A stretch of 64,000 bases of DNA from Rhizobium sp. (lineage in GTDB: Bacteria > Pseudomonadota > Alphaproteobacteria > Rhizobiales > Rhizobiaceae). Below are positions 8,236 to 16,600 of the stretch, in pieces. The notes under the pieces are model-generated. The model did not search any database. It saw only the letters and a list, made by a program, of their open reading frames with translations, and was not told the DNA's origin. The stretch is taken from assembly GCA_028290545.1 (NCBI GenBank), contig JAQGJP010000033.1:1-64000 (forward strand), written 5' to 3'. Every line of letters begins with the position of its first letter. Within the stretch, counting starts at the first letter, position 1. The position numbers and the translations under genes were made by a program.

Positions 8236-9015
8236 ATGACCGCAGATCCGCAACCCTATGGTACCTACCCCAGTCTCGCGGGGCGCAGCGTGTTCATCAC
8301 GGGAGGTGGCAGCGGAATCGGCGAAAGCCTGGTGCGGCATTTCGCGTCGCAGCGAAGCCGGGTTGCCTTTGTCGACATCGCCGAAGGCGCTTCGCGCGCC
8401 GTTGTCGAGTCGGTCAGCGCCACGGGCGCTGGCGCGCCGCTGTTCATTCCCTGTGATGTGCGCGATGTAGCGGCTCTAAAATCTGCGATTTCAGAGGCAT
8501 GCCGGCAAAACGGTCCGATCGAGGTTCTATGCAACAATGCCGGCAACGACGACCGCCATCAAACGCAAGATGTCGACCTGGACTACTGGGACGACCGCAT
8601 GGCCGTGAACCTGCGACACCAGTTCTTTGCCGCACAGGCCGTGCTTCCATATATGAAGACTGCGGGTGGTGGTTCCATCGTCAATTTCGGCTCGATCACC
8701 TGGATGGTCGGCGACGCCGATTGCCCCGCCTATGTCACAGCGAAGGCGGCCATCTACGGCATGACCAGGGCTCTCGCCAGGGAGTTCGGCCCGCACAATA
8801 TCCGCGTCAATTGCCTCGTTCCCGGCTGGGTGATGACCGAACGGCAGATCAGGCTCTGGCTGACTCCCGAGGGCGAGCGCCAGATCGAACAGCGGCAGTG
8901 CCTGCCGCAGCGCCTGCACCCGGCCGACATTGCCAGAATGGCGCTGTTTCTTGCCGCTGACGACAGCCGCATGTGCACCAGCCAGCAATTCATCGTCGAT
9001 GGGGGCTGGGTCTGA
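8236..9015 (+). CDS. SDR-family NAD-dependent sugar dehydrogenase (XylB-like)
   Basis: From the ATG at 8236 the protein has 259 residues. It has the Rossmann glycine motif ITGGGSGIGE, the NNAG block within NNAGNDDRH, the catalytic serine segment FGSITW and the Y-x3-K pair in YVTAKAA. NNAGNDDRH, YWDDRMAVNLRH and the C-terminal DGGWV closely resemble my recollection of Caulobacter D-xylose 1-dehydrogenase, so oxidation of a free aldose to its lactone is the best guess (xylose, arabinose or galactose). In-frame ATGs at 8179 and 8077 would add a non-homologous leader. It converges on an IMPase-like gene, with only 11 bases between stops. Confidence 0.85.
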   Translation: MTADPQPYGTYPSLAGRSVFITGGGSGIGESLVRHFASQRSRVAFVDIAEGASRAVVESVSATGAGAPLFIPCDVRDVAALKSAISEACRQNGPIEVLCNNAGNDDRHQTQDVDLDYWDDRMAVNLRHQFFAAQAVLPYMKTAGGGSIVNFGSITWMVGDADCPAYVTAKAAIYGMTRALAREFGPHNIRVNCLVPGWVMTERQIRLWLTPEGERQIEQRQCLPQRLHPADIARMALFLAADDSRMCTSQQFIVDGGWV

Positions 9016-9026
9016 CCGGTCCGTGT

Positions 9027-9851
9027 TCAGGTGGAGCGGGCGGCAGCGATCGTTTCCGGCCGGTCCATCCGGCCAATCTCCGCCAGCGCCTGTAGCGAGC
9101 CCTTCAGCAAGGGCGTGCAGGCCAGAATGGCGTTGCCGCGACGCAAGCCGTCGTCAGCCGTAAAATCGCTGACCCATCCCCCCGCCTCTTCGACAAGCAA
9201 AGCGCCGGCCAGAACGTCCCAGCTGTTCAGAAAAAGTTCGCAATAGCCGTCGATGCGACCGCTGGCGACATGCGCGAGCCCCATGGCCGCCGATCCATTC
9301 TGGAGGAATCCGTAGGAGGCGCTGGTCAGGCGCGACAGCAGGGCGAGATAGTCGACGACTGGCCGCTTGCTGGAATAGCCGGCATCGATGACCGCATCCC
9401 GCGGCAAAGCGGTCGGACGCACCGCGATGGGTTGACCGTTGCAAAAGGCGCCGAACCCACGGCGGGCCGTGAACATCTCACCGGAAACGGGATTGTAGAC
9501 GACACCGACGTCCGTGCGACCCGCATGATGAAAGGCGATCGAGATGGCGAAATGGCCTATTCCGCGGGCGAAATTCTGCGTTCCGTCCAGGGGATCGATT
9601 ACCCAGATTCTATCGGTCAAATCTCCGCCCGACTCTTCCGTGACAATCCCATCGGATGGAAAGGCGCGTCCAAGTTCGTTGATCAGATAGCGATCGATCG
9701 CGAGGTCGGCTTCCGTCACCAGATCGTGAAGCCCCTTCTCACGCACATTCAACGCCATCGGCTTGCGAAAATACGTGGTCGCGATCTCACCCGCGCCGCG
9801 AGCCAGCTTTTGGGCAAAATCGTATCTCAGGGCGATTTCGTCCTGTGTCAT
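9027..9851 (-). CDS. Inositol monophosphatase family protein
   Basis: The 274-residue protein has the metal-binding motifs of the lithium-sensitive phosphatase family: EADLAIDR (near residue 50), TEES (the first metal glutamate) and WVIDPLDGTQNF (the DPLDGT core). The C-terminal SWDVLAGALLVEEAGG is the second conserved family block. It should hydrolyse a small phosphate monoester such as inositol phosphate or another sugar phosphate in the cytoplasm. The ATG at 9851 has GGGAG six bases upstream; an upstream ATG at 9878 has no such site. It follows the GntR gene by 45 bases and is probably cotranscribed with it. Confidence 0.9.
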   Translation of the reverse strand: MTQDEIALRYDFAQKLARGAGEIATTYFRKPMALNVREKGLHDLVTEADLAIDRYLINELGRAFPSDGIVTEESGGDLTDRIWVIDPLDGTQNFARGIGHFAISIAFHHAGRTDVGVVYNPVSGEMFTARRGFGAFCNGQPIAVRPTALPRDAVIDAGYSSKRPVVDYLALLSRLTSASYGFLQNGSAAMGLAHVASGRIDGYCELFLNSWDVLAGALLVEEAGGWVSDFTADDGLRRGNAILACTPLLKGSLQALAEIGRMDRPETIAAARST

Positions 9852-9896
9852 CGGCCACTCCCGAACCGGTGCTCGCAAAATATCGGCGACATGAGC

Positions 9897-10640
9897 CTAC
9901 TCACGCGGCTTGCGCCGGGCAGCCAGGGAGCGATGGACGTCGGCTTCCGCCAGATCCAGCAGTTCGATCAGAGCGGCGCGCGTGCCGGCCGGGTCCCGAC
10001 GGCCAATGCAATCGCAAACGCGTCGATGCAGCGGCAGCGAGGGGCGCTGGCCATACGGATTGTCGTCCGATAATCTGAAGCTTATCAGCATTGCCGTCTC
10101 GGTCAGCGCAGCCAGCGATCCGAACAGCTCGTTGCCAGTCATGCGCATAATGGCTTGATGAAAGGCGAGATCCGCCTCCGCGAAACGCTCGTTGTCGTCG
10201 GCATAAAGCTCCATTTTCTCGTAAAGCTGCTCCAGCTTTGCGATCTCGGCTTCGCCGGCGCGTTCCGCTGCCAGGCTACCCGCCATCGGTTCGATCGCTC
10301 GCCGCAGCTCGAACAGAGAACGAGCTTCACCGAAATCCGTGGTGGTGCCGTAGCGCCATGCCAGGACATCCGGATCGAGGAAATTCCAGTCGCTGCGGTC
10401 GCGAATGCGCGTACCGATCTTTGGGCGCGACTCGACCATACCCTTGCCCGCGAGAACCTTGATCACTTCACGCAGAACGGTGCGGCTCACGCCATGGGCG
10501 GCACTCCAGTCATCCGCATTCGGCATAGGATCCCCGGGCGCCAGCTCTGCCCGCACAATGGCCTGGCCAAGCTGGTCCAGCAGCTTCGCATGCAAGCTAA
10601 TTCCTGCGGAGCCTTTTGCTCGTGGGCTGTGTAAAAGCAT
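9897..10640 (-). CDS. FCD-type GntR family transcriptional regulator
   Basis: From the ATG at 10640 the protein has 247 residues. The N-terminal winged helix contains the recognition region SAAHGVSRTVLREVIKVLAGKG and the wing GMVESRPKIGTRI. The C-terminal all-helical FCD domain carries the expected metal or ligand residues in DLAFHQAIM and LHRRVCD. Such regulators usually repress sugar or sugar-acid genes until a metabolite binds. It is upstream of an IMPase gene and close to the XylB-like dehydrogenase. A longer frame to 10862 reads through the AT-rich promoter and is not credible. Its promoter holds a perfect palindrome and the motif also seen before the dehydrogenase, pointing to autoregulation. 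Confidence 0.88.
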   Translation of the reverse strand: MLLHSPRAKGSAGISLHAKLLDQLGQAIVRAELAPGDPMPNADDWSAAHGVSRTVLREVIKVLAGKGMVESRPKIGTRIRDRSDWNFLDPDVLAWRYGTTTDFGEARSLFELRRAIEPMAGSLAAERAGEAEIAKLEQLYEKMELYADDNERFAEADLAFHQAIMRMTGNELFGSLAALTETAMLISFRLSDDNPYGQRPSLPLHRRVCDCIGRRDPAGTRAALIELLDLAEADVHRSLAARRKPRE

Positions 10641-10965
10641 ATCGCCGGCAATCCATCTCCAGAATTCTTTATTAATATTAATAATATGAATAATCCACGG
10701 ACTGTCAATTGGCCGGAACCCGGAAACTCGACCGTCTCGGCCCCTTCTGCTGGCGCGCGATCCGGCTTGCATTGGGATTATCCATCCGAACGACGGTGTT
10801 CTGGCCGGGCGCCACTGCCAATTCGGACTCGTGATGCGTATCGAACTGCGAGCCGCATACACCGAAACATTGAAATAAAGTCAAAATTGCTGAGCGGCAA
10901 TGCGATGCGTGCCGCCCAAGACCGCAGAGCCGTTCCGGGTTGACGGCATGCGAGAAGACAAACGG
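10641..10965. other. Intergenic region upstream of the GntR gene
   Basis: The first 60 bases are strongly AT-rich and carry the candidate operator at 10669-10694. The rest, up to the end of the methyltransferase gene at 10966, shows no supported gene, RNA or terminator. Confidence 0.5.
10669..10694 (-). promoter_or_regulatory. Palindromic AT-rich operator candidate of the GntR gene
   Basis: TTATTAATATTAATAA at 10669-10684 is a perfect 16-bp palindrome. On the minus strand it is directly preceded by ATTATTCATA (10694-10685), which also occurs at 8091-8100. It lies about 30-55 bases upstream of the GntR start codon, where a promoter and autoregulatory operator would be expected. Confidence 0.5.
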
Positions 10966-11445
10966 CTATGCGCGCCGGTAAAGAAAATAGCGACCCTCGG
11001 GCACGCTTGCCGGAACAGGCATGGCAATCAGGCCGGAATGTTCCAGCGGCAGGCCGCTGACCGCGAAGCCGCCCGACCTGAGCAACCCGGCCATCGCCTC
11101 GGGCAGCCAGGTCAGCGTCACTGCATCGAGATCCTCATGGGCCGTGCCGATATCGGCATGGGCAAGGGCTGCCCCAACTCCCAGAAAATCGGTGACCGTG
11201 TCCTTGATTTCGCCCACCACCAGATTGTCGAGATCCGGCGTCGAACTCGAAAAGGAACGCGCCGCACGATCGAAGGCGACGATCCGCCGGTCCGAAAAAA
11301 GCTGGCGCAGATGATCGTAGGTGCGGCCATTTCCAAGTCCGAGCTCCATGATCGGCCCGGCGATCCCGTCCAGCCTGTCCCGCATCTCGTTGAGAATGTC
11401 GCGCTGGGCTGAGAGACGCCGGATGAAACTGTCAAGACGGCTCAT
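10966..11445 (-). CDS. Small class I SAM-dependent methyltransferase-like protein
   Basis: The 159-residue protein carries a motif I glycine-rich loop, MELGLGNGRTYDHL (about residues 32-45), followed by IVAFDRAARS at the motif II position, as in class I methyltransferases. The C-terminus, from LLRSGGFAVSGLPL, matches the late strands of the fold. It is short for the family and lacks an obvious substrate domain. The ATG at 11445 was chosen because the longer frame to 11616 has an arginine- and serine-rich, non-family N-terminus. It stands alone between the GntR gene and the terminator of the phosphodiester operon. The substrate is unknown. Confidence 0.72.
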   Translation of the reverse strand: MSRLDSFIRRLSAQRDILNEMRDRLDGIAGPIMELGLGNGRTYDHLRQLFSDRRIVAFDRAARSFSSSTPDLDNLVVGEIKDTVTDFLGVGAALAHADIGTAHEDLDAVTLTWLPEAMAGLLRSGGFAVSGLPLEHSGLIAMPVPASVPEGRYFLYRRA

Positions 11446-11802
11446 GGAAGATGACTCACTTCTGCTTGATGACTGCGACACTGCGCTTACACAAGAGTGG
11501 GGAGAAAGTCGACTGCGCTGGCCTCGCCGACGAGGCTCTGCCAGAACGCCACGGACAATCCGGCCCTCCCCGGCGCCATCCGACAGGGTGAAAATATTGC
11601 AGCGCCATCTCCGCACCGAGTATCTTATATCAACTCTTTTTCAGTTACCCCCAAATGATGCCTGATCGAACTTATTTATCCAACAATGACGCGTCGAGCC
11701 AACGGCAAAAAGCAGCCCCTGGGGGGCTGCGTATCGGGGCTGTTGCTCTTTGCCTTCATTGCTGCGGCCGGTACGTCCGTACGCTTGCGGCTCGCCAGCG
11801 TT
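11446..11802. other. Intergenic region with methyltransferase promoter and operon terminator
   Basis: It holds the minus-strand promoter of the methyltransferase, with AT-rich sequence around 11625-11690, and the intrinsic terminator at 11707-11730 for the operon above it. Short frames here have no family features. Confidence 0.55.
11707..11730 (-). terminator. Intrinsic terminator of the phosphodiester-import operon
   Basis: On the minus strand the perfect 8-bp stem GCAGCCCC/GGGGCTGC with a 3-base loop is directly followed by TTTTT. It lies 73 bases beyond the stop of the HAD phosphatase gene, the last gene of the long minus-strand operon. Confidence 0.88.
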
Positions 11803-12594
11803 TTATGCAACGAGCTCTGACAGGCTGGCGATTGTCAGGTCCGCCTGTATTTCGCTCCGCGACGAGGCGGGAACGCCGGTTTGGACCAGAACGCTGAAAA
11901 GGCCCGCCCTGCGACCGGCCTGGATGTCGGTGTCGAGTTGATCGCCGATCATGATTGTGCGTGTCCGCTCCGTGCCGAGACGGGCAAGCGCGGTTTCGAT
12001 CATGTGCGGCTCTGGTTTGCCGACAACGGTCGGCGCCTTGCCCGACGCCGCGGAGATGGCGGTCAGCAGCATACCCGCTCCCGGCTCGAAACCGTCCTCG
12101 CAGGGCAGCAGCAGATCGGGATTGGTGCCGATCAGAGGCGCTCCATTCAGGACAAACCGGACGGCGGTTTTCAGCTTTGCATAGGTGACTGTGCGATCGA
12201 GCCCGACGACCACGATATCCGCCTTCTGGTCGGAAATCTCGAAACCGGCCGCCGCCACCGCCTCCATCAGGGACGAAGCCCCCATGACGAAGACCCTGGC
12301 GCCTTCCGGCCAGCGCGCCTTCAGCAACTCGGCAGTCGCCTGCGCACTGGTCACGACGTCGGACGCCTGAGCAGGCACGCCGAAATCACGGAGTTTGGAC
12401 GCGAACTCCTCGGCCGACTTGGTGGAATTGTTGGTAACGAAGCGGTACGGCAGTCCTGCCTTGTGCCAATGCCGGAAGACCTCGACGGCCTCCGCAATGG
12501 GTTCGGCGCCTCGGTAGACGACGCCATCCAGATCGGAAATCACTCCGGCCAGATCGGGAAACCCAGGAGGAAGAGAATTGGTAACGACGGACAT
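11803..12594 (-). CDS. HAD superfamily IIA phosphatase (NagD-like)
   Basis: The 263-residue protein shows HAD motif I as ISDLDGVVYRG (near residue 20), motif II in FVTNNSTKSAEEF, a lysine in VVGKPEPHM and motif III/IV as IMIGDQLDTDIQAG. The cap inserted between motifs II and III is the C2a type seen in NagD-like nucleotide or sugar phosphatases. It is the last gene of the operon, 12 bases after the second permease. With the two phosphodiesterases upstream, it could remove the terminal phosphate from a monoester released by diester cleavage. The real substrate cannot be read from sequence. Confidence 0.88.
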   Translation of the reverse strand: MSVVTNSLPPGFPDLAGVISDLDGVVYRGAEPIAEAVEVFRHWHKAGLPYRFVTNNSTKSAEEFASKLRDFGVPAQASDVVTSAQATAELLKARWPEGARVFVMGASSLMEAVAAAGFEISDQKADIVVVGLDRTVTYAKLKTAVRFVLNGAPLIGTNPDLLLPCEDGFEPGAGMLLTAISAASGKAPTVVGKPEPHMIETALARLGTERTRTIMIGDQLDTDIQAGRRAGLFSVLVQTGVPASSRSEIQADLTIASLSELVA

Positions 12595-12606
12595 GGTAAG
12601 CCTTTC

Positions 12607-13497
12607 TTACTCTGAGGTTGCCAGCGTGCGGTCGAAGTGATCGCGGACCCAGTCCCCCAGCAGGCTGATGGACAGGGTGGTCAGAAAAATCACGAAACCG
12701 GCCGGAATGCCGATCCACCAGGCGGTGGAAATATAGTTTCGGCCTTCACCCAGCATCAAGCCAAGACTTGTCCCTGGCGGCTGAACGCCAAGGCCAAGAA
12801 AACTCAGCGAGGTTTCGAGCAGGATGATGTCCGGAAAATTCAGCGTGAGCTGCACGACCAGCACGCTGGCGATATTCGGCAGGACATGCTTGAAGTAGAC
12901 GCGCGCCGGATGCACGCCAAGCGTCCGAATGGCAAAGGCATAGCCCTGGCCGTTGGTGGCAAGCACCAGCCCACGCGCCAGACGCGCATAGGTCTCCCAG
13001 CCGAACAGCCCCACCATGAACAGAAACAGCACGAAGTTGTTGCCGAAAAAGCCGAGAACGGCCAGTGCGACGATCAGGAACGGAACGCTTGCCTGAAAAT
13101 CGACAAGCACCATCACGACATCGTCCACCCAACCCCTGAAATGGGCGGCGACGATGCCGGCGAACGTGCCCAGGACCGCGCCGATCAGCGTACCGACCAG
13201 CGCAATCATGACGCTGGTGCGGATGGCAAAGAACAGCCGGCTGAAAATATCGCGTCCGAGCGCGTCGGTGCCGAGAAGGTGATCACCTGTGCCGCCCCAG
13301 AACAACGGCGGCTTCAGCCGATGCAGCAGGCTCTGGTCTGCATAACCGTACGGGGCGATGACGTCGGCGAAGATCGCGACCAGAACCATGATGGCCAGCC
13401 AGGCGAGACACAGCACTATCACCGGAGACAGCCGGACAACAGATTTTCGCTTGGCGACGGGTTGGGCCGCCGATACGGCGATATCGGTGGTGCTCAT
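12607..13497 (-). CDS. ABC transporter permease, DppC/OppC type
   Basis: The 296-residue membrane protein has an N-terminal membrane segment (IVLCLAWLAIMVLVAIFADVIAPYG), the LGTDALGRDIFSRL motif typical of DppC-type permeases, and the EAA-like loop around YAFAIRTLGVHPARVYFKHVLPN. Several further hydrophobic helices follow, including PAGFVIFLTTLSISLLGDWVRD. It should form a heterodimer with the permease encoded immediately upstream; the stop and start codons overlap as TGATG. A frame extending to 13569 exists, but the ATG at 13497 fits the coupling and the family length. Confidence 0.92.
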   Translation of the reverse strand: MSTTDIAVSAAQPVAKRKSVVRLSPVIVLCLAWLAIMVLVAIFADVIAPYGYADQSLLHRLKPPLFWGGTGDHLLGTDALGRDIFSRLFFAIRTSVMIALVGTLIGAVLGTFAGIVAAHFRGWVDDVVMVLVDFQASVPFLIVALAVLGFFGNNFVLFLFMVGLFGWETYARLARGLVLATNGQGYAFAIRTLGVHPARVYFKHVLPNIASVLVVQLTLNFPDIILLETSLSFLGLGVQPPGTSLGLMLGEGRNYISTAWWIGIPAGFVIFLTTLSISLLGDWVRDHFDRTLATSE

Positions 13498-14429
13498 CAG
13501 GCGGCTCCCTTTTGCGTCTTGATGCGTGGATCGAGCCAGCCGTAAGTCAGGTCGACCAGCAGGTTGCATACCACCATGGTCAGCGCCACGAGCAGTACGA
13601 TCGCCTGCACGACGGCGAGATCGCGCTGGGTCACGGCATTGACCAGAAGCTGGCCGACGCCGGGCCAGGCGAAAACCGTCTCCACCACCACCGCGCCGCC
13701 GACAAGGCCGCCGAGCCGCAGGCCGATCACCGTCACCACGGGAATTGCGGCGTTGGGCAGGGCATGCCGCATCACCCGCTCGCGACCCGACAGGCCCTTG
13801 GCCCAGGCCGTGCGCATGAAGGGCTGGTTGAGCACTTCGAGGAGCGAGGAGCGGGTGAAGCGGGCGATGGCGCCGGCGGCGCCGGTGCCCAGAGTTATCG
13901 CCGGCATGACGAGGTGCGCGAAGCTGCCGATACCGGAACTGGGCAGCCAGCGTAGCGTCATCGCAAACAGCAGGATCATCAGGATGCCGAGGAAGAAGTT
14001 CGGCAGGCTATGCCCGAGGATAGTGAACCCCATCGTGGTACGATCGATCCAGCTGCCGCGCCGCAGTGCGGCAATAATGCCCGCGGGCACGCCGATGAGG
14101 ATCGAGATGAGGAAAGCCGACAGGCCCAGCATCAGCGTCGCCGGCACGCGCTCGGCGACGATATCGAGCGCCGGGCGGTTGTCACGGAAGGAATTGCCGA
14201 AATCGCCGTGCAGCACCCCACGGAAGTAGAGCACGAACTGCTCGGGCAGCGATTTATCCAGCCCCCAGGCCTGCCGATAGCTGTCGATCACCGATTGCGG
14301 AACCTCGTCGCCGATCATGCGCTGCACCGGATCGCCCGATGCGCGCAGCACGATGAAGACGAAGGTCACCGCCAGCAACAGCGTGATCAGGCCGCGGAAA
14401 AGCTTGGTGAGAAAAAAGCGCGCAGTCAT
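13497..14429 (-). CDS. ABC transporter permease, DppB/OppB type
   Basis: The 310-residue protein begins at the ATG at 14429, which overlaps the stop of the preceding gene as ATGA. It has the N-terminal helix LFRGLITLLLAVTFVFIVLRASGDPV characteristic of DppB, a periplasmic stretch including YRQAWGLDKSLPEQF, and the EAA loop FMRTAWAKGLSGRERVMRHALPN, followed by helices up to LDPRIK. The frame continues upstream to 14666, but that part is a shadow of the phosphodiesterase gene. It pairs with the DppC-type permease downstream to import the ligand of the family 5 binding protein. Confidence 0.92.
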   Translation of the reverse strand: MTARFFLTKLFRGLITLLLAVTFVFIVLRASGDPVQRMIGDEVPQSVIDSYRQAWGLDKSLPEQFVLYFRGVLHGDFGNSFRDNRPALDIVAERVPATLMLGLSAFLISILIGVPAGIIAALRRGSWIDRTTMGFTILGHSLPNFFLGILMILLFAMTLRWLPSSGIGSFAHLVMPAITLGTGAAGAIARFTRSSLLEVLNQPFMRTAWAKGLSGRERVMRHALPNAAIPVVTVIGLRLGGLVGGAVVVETVFAWPGVGQLLVNAVTQRDLAVVQAIVLLVALTMVVCNLLVDLTYGWLDPRIKTQKGAA

Positions 14430-15853
14430 AGCCGCCACGTCCCGGTGCCGCCGGTCCAGCCGCAATCGGTGATGGCCGTGCCTTCGACCAGCCATTGCCG
14501 CAGGTACTGCTCGTGCCCGCCGATCTTGGCGGTCAGCGTGCGCTGCTCGACCGCCGGCACCCGGCCGTCGCCGACCAGCGCTTCGGTGAGCACCCGGCCG
14601 CTGGTGCCGTCCGTCGGCAGGCCGAGAACCGTCAGCAGGGTCGGCGCGATATCCGGCAGCCAGCACGGCACTTCGCTCACCATATCGGCAACGAATGCCG
14701 GGCCGGCAGCCGCCAGGACGGTGGAGAGTTCACCCCGGTTGAGCCCGCCATGCATACCGCCGCCCGGCTGGATATAGGCGGCAAACAGGCACTGGTCGTT
14801 GCGGTTGGCGCTTTCGGTCGAAGGTGGCGTCGCCCGCAGGGTGAAGCCAACCGTCGCGCCGCGCTTGTGGCCGTGGGAAACAGCCGACCACGGCAGGGCG
14901 CCATCGATCACCTGGCCGTCCGCCGTCTCGGCGAAGATCAGTCCGCACCAGGGCTGTTCGCTCAGATATTTCACCAGTTCCGCAAGCGTCTCGGGCGTCT
15001 GGTTTTCCAGATAGAGGCCGCTGAACGAGCCGATGGAGAGCCGGTCGGCATATTGCGGCAGATGCTCAGCGACATGGACCTGCTGCACGCCGGTGATCTG
15101 GCCGTGATCGGACATCACCACCAGGTTTTCCGGGCCGTTGCCGCTGCGCCACAACTCCACGATCCTTCCGAAGGCAGCATCGGCGCCGCGCTGCGAGGCT
15201 TCGGTCTCGGCGCCGTTGACGCCGAAGGCATGCGAGGTGCTGTCCGGGTCCGACATCCAGAAGATGCAGAGGTCGGGATCGATCTCGGGATAGACGATGT
15301 CGGTGAGCACCGAGCAGGCATAATCGAGGCGGGCGGTATTGGGCGTCGCGTCTGCCGGCACCGGGCCGAATTTTTCCAGCGCCGCCCGGTGTAAGTCGAG
15401 CGTGCTGATCGGTTCGCCATGTACCGAAAACACCGGATGGCCGATGGTGCGGGCCTTGTGGTTCATCATCCAGGTGGCGCCCGGCGAGGCGGTGCTGACC
15501 ACGGCCATGGTCTTGCCGGCGGCGGACAGGCGTTCGCCCAGCGCCTTTCTGTCGATCAGCTGGCCGATGGCGTCGGCAGCCATCAGGTCCTTGTAGTCGG
15601 CGGTCTGGAACGTACGTCCCTGCACCACTGCGTCGTGTATGTACTGGTTGGCGACCAGCCCGTGGTCGCGCGGCGGTGCGCCGGTGACCGTGCTGGTGAC
15701 GGCAACGCGGGTTTCGCTCGGGAAAATGCTGCGGCTATTGATGAAGTTGACGCCTGATTTCATGAACGCAGCCAGGTTCGGCATCAGTTCCGCGGTTGCC
15801 CGATCGCGTCTTAGACCATCGAACGTGACGACGAGAGTGCTGGCTTTTTTCAT
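14426..15853 (-). CDS. Type I phosphodiesterase / nucleotide pyrophosphatase family protein (alkaline phosphatase fold)
   Basis: The 475-residue protein has the metal aspartate in VVTFDGLRRD, a nucleophile region FPSETRVAVTSTVTG (threonine in SET), the second metal site DPDSTSHAFG, the MSDHGQ motif and a late histidine in GGGMHGG. This is the order in ENPP-type phosphodiesterases. No clear signal peptide is visible (MKKASTLVVTFDG), so it probably acts in the cytoplasm. It lies inside an ABC importer operon beside a GDPD-type enzyme and upstream of a HAD phosphatase, pointing to hydrolysis of an imported phosphodiester or phosphonate. The ATG at 15853 was chosen because upstream codons shadow the GDPD gene. 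Confidence 0.88.
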   Translation of the reverse strand: MKKASTLVVTFDGLRRDRATAELMPNLAAFMKSGVNFINSRSIFPSETRVAVTSTVTGAPPRDHGLVANQYIHDAVVQGRTFQTADYKDLMAADAIGQLIDRKALGERLSAAGKTMAVVSTASPGATWMMNHKARTIGHPVFSVHGEPISTLDLHRAALEKFGPVPADATPNTARLDYACSVLTDIVYPEIDPDLCIFWMSDPDSTSHAFGVNGAETEASQRGADAAFGRIVELWRSGNGPENLVVMSDHGQITGVQQVHVAEHLPQYADRLSIGSFSGLYLENQTPETLAELVKYLSEQPWCGLIFAETADGQVIDGALPWSAVSHGHKRGATVGFTLRATPPSTESANRNDQCLFAAYIQPGGGMHGGLNRGELSTVLAAAGPAFVADMVSEVPCWLPDIAPTLLTVLGLPTDGTSGRVLTEALVGDGRVPAVEQRTLTAKIGGHEQYLRQWLVEGTAITDCGWTGGTGTWRL

Positions 15854-15885
15854 AGGGTTGATCCTTGATAACGTGCGTTTGGAAA

Positions 15886-16593
15886 TTATTGCTGGAGATC
15901 GGCCCGCGCGGCGGCGGGATCGTTGACGAGGACACCGCTCATGCCCAGTGCGGCAAGGGCTACGAGGCTCTTTGCGTCGATGTCGCCGGTCTCCCGTTTG
16001 GTCCCACGGCCACCGGCGGTGATCCACACCGGCACCCGCCATGCGGCCGCCGCTGCCAGCCGCTCGGCCGTCACATCGCCCTCCCACAGGCGCAGCAGGC
16101 TGCAGCCGGCTTCGATGAACGCCGCCCCCTGTTCGGGTTCGGGAGTGAGAGCCAGCATCGCCTCATGCCCGCGCGCCTTCATGGCCGCGACGGAGCCAGC
16201 GTCATGGAGGCCGAGGACGATCCGGCGCGGAGTGGCCGCACGGATCAGGCCGTCGAGCGTTGCCAGTGCCTGCGGCCGTTCGTCCTTGACGTCGAGCATG
16301 ATGCCGGTCGATGGCGGAATGGTCTGGAACGCGTCCGACAGAAGGGGCGCCAATGGCTGCCCGTCCACCTCGATACCCTCGATCGTTGCGTGCGGCAGGT
16401 TCGAAATCTGCTCGGCACGGCCGGCGAGGCGAGCAAGATCGGCATCGTGCAGGCACACACCCTGCCAATCGGCGGTGAAGCGCACGTCGATTTCGATGAA
16501 ATCGGCGCCGGCCTCGACCGCGCGTTGCCAGGCCTCCGGCGAATTCTCACGATAGCTGGCGGAATAGCCGCGATGGGCGATAATGGAGATCAT
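15886..16593 (-). CDS. Glycerophosphodiester phosphodiesterase family protein
   Basis: The 235-residue TIM-barrel protein has the GDPD signature: AHRGYSASYRENSPEAW at the N-terminus (His-Arg and Glu-Asn), FIEIDVRFTAD (Glu and Asp metal ligands) and CLHDADL (second His). The usual later LEIK block is replaced by MLDVKDE, a conservative change. Known relatives hydrolyse glycerophosphodiesters, and relatives such as AccF of Agrobacterium Ti plasmids cleave sugar-phosphodiester opines. It starts seven bases after the ATPase stop and is cotranscribed with the importer. A cytoplasmic location is likely because no signal peptide is seen. Confidence 0.9.
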   Translation of the reverse strand: MISIIAHRGYSASYRENSPEAWQRAVEAGADFIEIDVRFTADWQGVCLHDADLARLAGRAEQISNLPHATIEGIEVDGQPLAPLLSDAFQTIPPSTGIMLDVKDERPQALATLDGLIRAATPRRIVLGLHDAGSVAAMKARGHEAMLALTPEPEQGAAFIEAGCSLLRLWEGDVTAERLAAAAAWRVPVWITAGGRGTKRETGDIDAKSLVALAALGMSGVLVNDPAAARADLQQ

Positions 16594-16600
16594 GGTGGGC

